In this document: positions 12,587 to 14,773 of the stretch, in pieces | Layout: the number at the start of each line of letters is the position of its first letter | Position numbering within the stretch: position 1 is the first letter of the stretch | Assembly: GCA_947564765.1 (NCBI GenBank) | Contig: CANODN010000020.1 | Span: 1-14,773 of the forward strand | Length of the DNA stretch: 14,773 nucleotides | Source of the DNA: an uncultured Roseburia sp. | Lineage (GTDB): Bacteria; Bacillota; Clostridia; Lachnospirales; Lachnospiraceae | Reading direction: 5' to 3' | Translations under genes and position numbers: made by a program | Notes under the pieces: model-generated | The model's input: the letters and a program-made list of their open reading frames with translations, nothing else | Told to the model about the DNA's origin: nothing | Databases searched by the model: none

Positions 12587-13370
12587 ATCTGCTTATCTCC
12601 TCTGCCAGCTTTTTAAATTCCCCTGCACTCCTTGCTGTTCTTTTGTATACCGATACAGGCTTTGAGGCATCCTGTGCCCATTCCACTGCAGAATCCACAT
12701 GAATAAAGGTATCAAAAACGTGGATTCTATCAAAATGATCCAAAATATCTCTCGCCTGTTTGTAATAATTTTTCCGCTCATCGACTTTTGTAATCAGTAC
12801 CCCCATGACAGCCGCGTCTGTGATATCCTGAATATCATTCAGAAAATCAAACATATTCGCCAGTCCGAAAAATCCCCAGGGCGAAGCCTCCACGGGTACG
12901 ATGATATAGTCGGAAGCACACAAAATATTAATCACCCAGGCGCCCAGCGTCGGCGGTGCATCGATCAGGATATAATCGTAATCTCCTTTTTCCGTAATAG
13001 ATTTCAGGCATTTTTTTAAGGTGAATTCCCTCTGTATCATAGAAAAAAGCTTATACTCTATCTGACTCATCAAGATAGACGAAGGAATCAGATCCAGATT
13101 TTCATAAGGTGTGGAAATGACGTATTCCTGCAAATCCCTCCTGTTGCTGACTGCTTCGTAGAGATTTTTCCCGTTTCCTGCCATATCCAGCACTTTTTCT
13201 TCGTCAAAGAAGGAAAGCGACAGATTAAGCTGCATATCTCCGTCTACCAGTAAAACCCGTTTCCCCGCTGCAGACAACTCATATCCCAGATTTGCACAGG
13301 AGGTAGATTTTCCGCTTCCGCCTTTATTGTTTGTAAAACAAATTGTAACAGCCCCTCTGCCGTCTTTCAT
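12573..13370 (-). CDS. ParA/MinD (Soj)-family partition ATPase; candidate BMC-positioning ATPase
   Basis: A 265-residue deviant-Walker ATPase that would dimerise on ATP and bind DNA non-specifically. Motifs: Walker A NNKGGSGKST (14-23) with signature Lys16 and Lys21, Walker A' LLVDGDMQLNLS (Asp43), Walker B YILIDAPPTLG, and the EASPWGFFGLANM switch-like region. Basic residues in the last third could bind DNA. It has no N-terminal HTH of plasmid type Ia ParA. Three in-frame starts occur; ATG 13370 is preferred because GGAG (13382-13379) is eight bases upstream, while GTG 13379 and ATG 13376 overlap or crowd that site. It starts 17 bases after the rhamnulokinase stop and overlaps the 76-residue gene. 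No ParB gene or evident parS site is near. Chromosome or plasmid partition is the alternative, but co-location with a sugar kinase and BMC operon is unlike that. Confidence 0.92.
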   Translation of the reverse strand: MKDGRGAVTICFTNNKGGSGKSTSCANLGYELSAAGKRVLLVDGDMQLNLSLSFFDEEKVLDMAGNGKNLYEAVSNRRDLQEYVISTPYENLDLIPSSILMSQIEYKLFSMIQREFTLKKCLKSITEKGDYDYILIDAPPTLGAWVINILCASDYIIVPVEASPWGFFGLANMFDFLNDIQDITDAAVMGVLITKVDERKNYYKQARDILDHFDRIHVFDTFIHVDSAVEWAQDASKPVSVYKRTARSAGEFKKLAEEISRYGSR

Positions 13371-13387
13371 TCTCATCACTCCAGCGT

Positions 13388-14773
13388 TTATTCATAAATC
13401 TTTATTTCAAATGATTCCGCTACACATGCCCTTGCCTGTACCAAATTTTCAAAGATACCGTCCTGTATCATCTGTGTCAGAATATTTCCAATGGCGGTAG
13501 CCTCTCCCGGACCTGCATGCACAGGAATACCTGTATATTTTGCCGTCAGCTCATTCAGATAAACGGCATTGGAGCCTCCTCCGATGATATGAATCCTGTC
13601 ATATTTCTTTCCCGTGAGCTTTTCAATTTCTTTTAATTTCTCTGCATAGCATTTTGCAAGGCTGTTATAAATAACCGAAGCCAGCTCCGGCAGCGTCTCC
13701 GGCACTGTCTGATTTGTCTTTCTGCAATAATCCTGAATCGCCGCGGTCATGTCATCCGGCGAGAGGAAACTGTCATCTTGACAATCCACAATGGTATCAA
13801 TGGTTTCTCTGGAGGCCTGCTCACACAGTTCTCCGTAAGAAAGATCTGGCGCCAGCTGTCCTCTAACCGACTGAATCATCCAAAGCCCCATAATATTCGT
13901 CAAATAGGTGATCTTCCCGTTATAGCCTCCTTCATTTGTGAAGTTTGCTTTTTCGCTTGCCTTAGAGCAATCCGGTTCCGTCCGCTCAACTCCCATCAAA
14001 GACCATGTACCGGAACTGATATAACAGGTATCCTCCTCATTAGAGGGAATTGCCATAACCGCAGACGCCGTATCATGCGTAGGCGGCAGAACCACCTGGC
14101 AGTCATATCCTACCAATTCCTTTACTTCGTCTGTCAGAGAACCGATCGCCGTACCCGGCATCTGTATTTTCTGAAACATCTCCTTACGAAAACCGAGCAT
14201 TTCGATCAACTCATAATCCCAATCCCTTGTTACGGAATCCACCAGCTGACTGGTCGTTGCTTCCGAATATTCCTGCACCATGCTGCCACAGAGTCTGTAA
14301 TGAAAATAATCGGGAATCATCAGCATTGCCGTTGCCTTTTCGATATGGTCCGGATGCTGCTTCTTCAAGGCCATAAGCTGATAGATCGTATTGTAAATCG
14401 CCTTTTGGATTCCGGTTCTTGCATACAGCTTCTCTTCGCTGATGATTTTATAAACCTCCTGATCCATACCGTCTGTTCTGTGATCTCTGTAACCCACTGC
14501 TTTCCCTAACATGTTTCCGTCTTTATCCAGCAGCACATAATCTACACCCCATGTATCAATCCCGACGCTTTCGGGAATCTTTCCGATTTCACGACATTTT
14601 TTCATGCCGGCTATAATCTCATCAAAAAGACGCTCTACATTCCAACAGAGTGTTCCGTCTTCATTGTCCATACCGTTCCAAAAACGATATACCTCTTCTA
14701 AGATTATTTTTCCGTCTTTCAGCCTCCTGTGGGCCCGGAAATAATCCGCGAACTCCGCCATGGTCATATCATC
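13388..14773 (-). CDS. rhaB: Rhamnulokinase, 5' end outside the window and N-terminus possibly frameshifted
   Basis: FGGY-family kinase that phosphorylates L-rhamnulose to L-rhamnulose-1-phosphate, the aldolase substrate. Strong similarity to E. coli RhaB by eye: VGIDTWGVDYVLLD, YRDHRTDGM, LLMPDYF-like LMIPDYFHYRL, THDTASAV, SSGTWSLMG, NEGG, NIMGLW, HIIGGGSNAVYLN and a GPGEATAIGN motif near the C-terminus. The frame is open to the right edge (461 codons visible; E. coli has 489). The first about 20 visible codons do not show the expected phosphate-binding motif D-x-GASSGR, although another frame over the same bases reads SSRIISG; either a frameshift or divergence. Its stop lies 17 bases before the preferred ParA-like start, so the three genes form one transcription unit. 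Confidence 0.93.
   Translation of the reverse strand, partial: DDMTMAEFADYFRAHRRLKDGKIILEEVYRFWNGMDNEDGTLCWNVERLFDEIIAGMKKCREIGKIPESVGIDTWGVDYVLLDKDGNMLGKAVGYRDHRTDGMDQEVYKIISEEKLYARTGIQKAIYNTIYQLMALKKQHPDHIEKATAMLMIPDYFHYRLCGSMVQEYSEATTSQLVDSVTRDWDYELIEMLGFRKEMFQKIQMPGTAIGSLTDEVKELVGYDCQVVLPPTHDTASAVMAIPSNEEDTCYISSGTWSLMGVERTEPDCSKASEKANFTNEGGYNGKITYLTNIMGLWMIQSVRGQLAPDLSYGELCEQASRETIDTIVDCQDDSFLSPDDMTAAIQDYCRKTNQTVPETLPELASVIYNSLAKCYAEKLKEIEKLTGKKYDRIHIIGGGSNAVYLNELTAKYTGIPVHAGPGEATAIGNILTQMIQDGIFENLVQARACVAESFEIKIYE

Noticed and set aside
1..14773. CRISPR arrays, tRNA or rRNA genes, insertion sequences, attachment sites
   Set aside because: No regular short repeats with spacers, no transposase-like ORF with terminal repeats, and no RNA-gene-like segments were found on reading; nearly all bases are in assigned genes.

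Overview
The window is a fucose/rhamnose-type glycyl-radical-enzyme bacterial microcompartment (BMC) locus. The gene content matches the class called GRM5 or 'fucose/rhamnose 1,2-propanediol' BMC. Protein style (RiDD-like diol dehydratase, EutS/PduU-, EutN-, PduT- and PduS-type genes), AG-rich Shine-Dalgarno sites, AT-rich intergenic DNA and moderate GC point to an anaerobic Bacillota of class Clostridia, most likely a gut Lachnospiraceae. The species cannot be named from this sequence.

Layout. Almost everything is transcribed leftward (minus strand). From right to left: (i) 14773-12356, a tight three-gene unit of rhamnulokinase (5' end outside the window), a ParA/MinD-like ATPase and a 76-residue Lys/Ala/Glu-rich protein; (ii) 11622-12359, one plus-strand gene, a YcdX-like PHP-family phosphoesterase, convergent with the small gene and sharing stop-codon bases with it; (iii) 11621-11367, the longest non-coding stretch (255 bases), with a strong leftward sigma-70-type promoter, an A-tract-rich upstream region and a weaker rightward promoter candidate; (iv) 11366-1, the BMC operon: PduU/EutS-like shell, PduV/EutP-like GTPase, class II aldolase, PduO-C/GlcG-like protein, CoA-acylating aldehyde dehydrogenase (PduP), alcohol dehydrogenase, four BMC-H shell genes, PduL, EutN/CcmL pentamer, PduS/RnfC-like protein, PduT-like trimer, DeoR regulator, and the first 509 codons of a B12-independent 1,2-propanediol dehydratase that runs off the left edge. 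Its activating enzyme is not in the window and is expected further left.

How it works together (inference from families). Rhamnulokinase makes L-rhamnulose-1-phosphate, and the class II aldolase splits it (and/or fuculose-1-phosphate) into DHAP and lactaldehyde. Lactaldehyde is reduced to 1,2-propanediol, which the glycyl radical enzyme dehydrates to propanal. Inside the shell propanal disproportionates: PduP plus PduL give propanoyl-CoA then propanoyl-phosphate, and the alcohol dehydrogenase gives 1-propanol, recycling NAD and CoA internally. Four enzymes plus the GlcG-like protein carry terminal amphipathic helices of the encapsulation-peptide type. There is no cobalamin gene in the window.

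The most unusual feature is the ParA-like ATPase with a small charged partner gene co-transcribed with the sugar kinase beside the BMC operon. By analogy with the carboxysome McdA/McdB pair it may be a positioning or partitioning system for a catabolic BMC. This is an inference from context and protein character, not proven by sequence alone.
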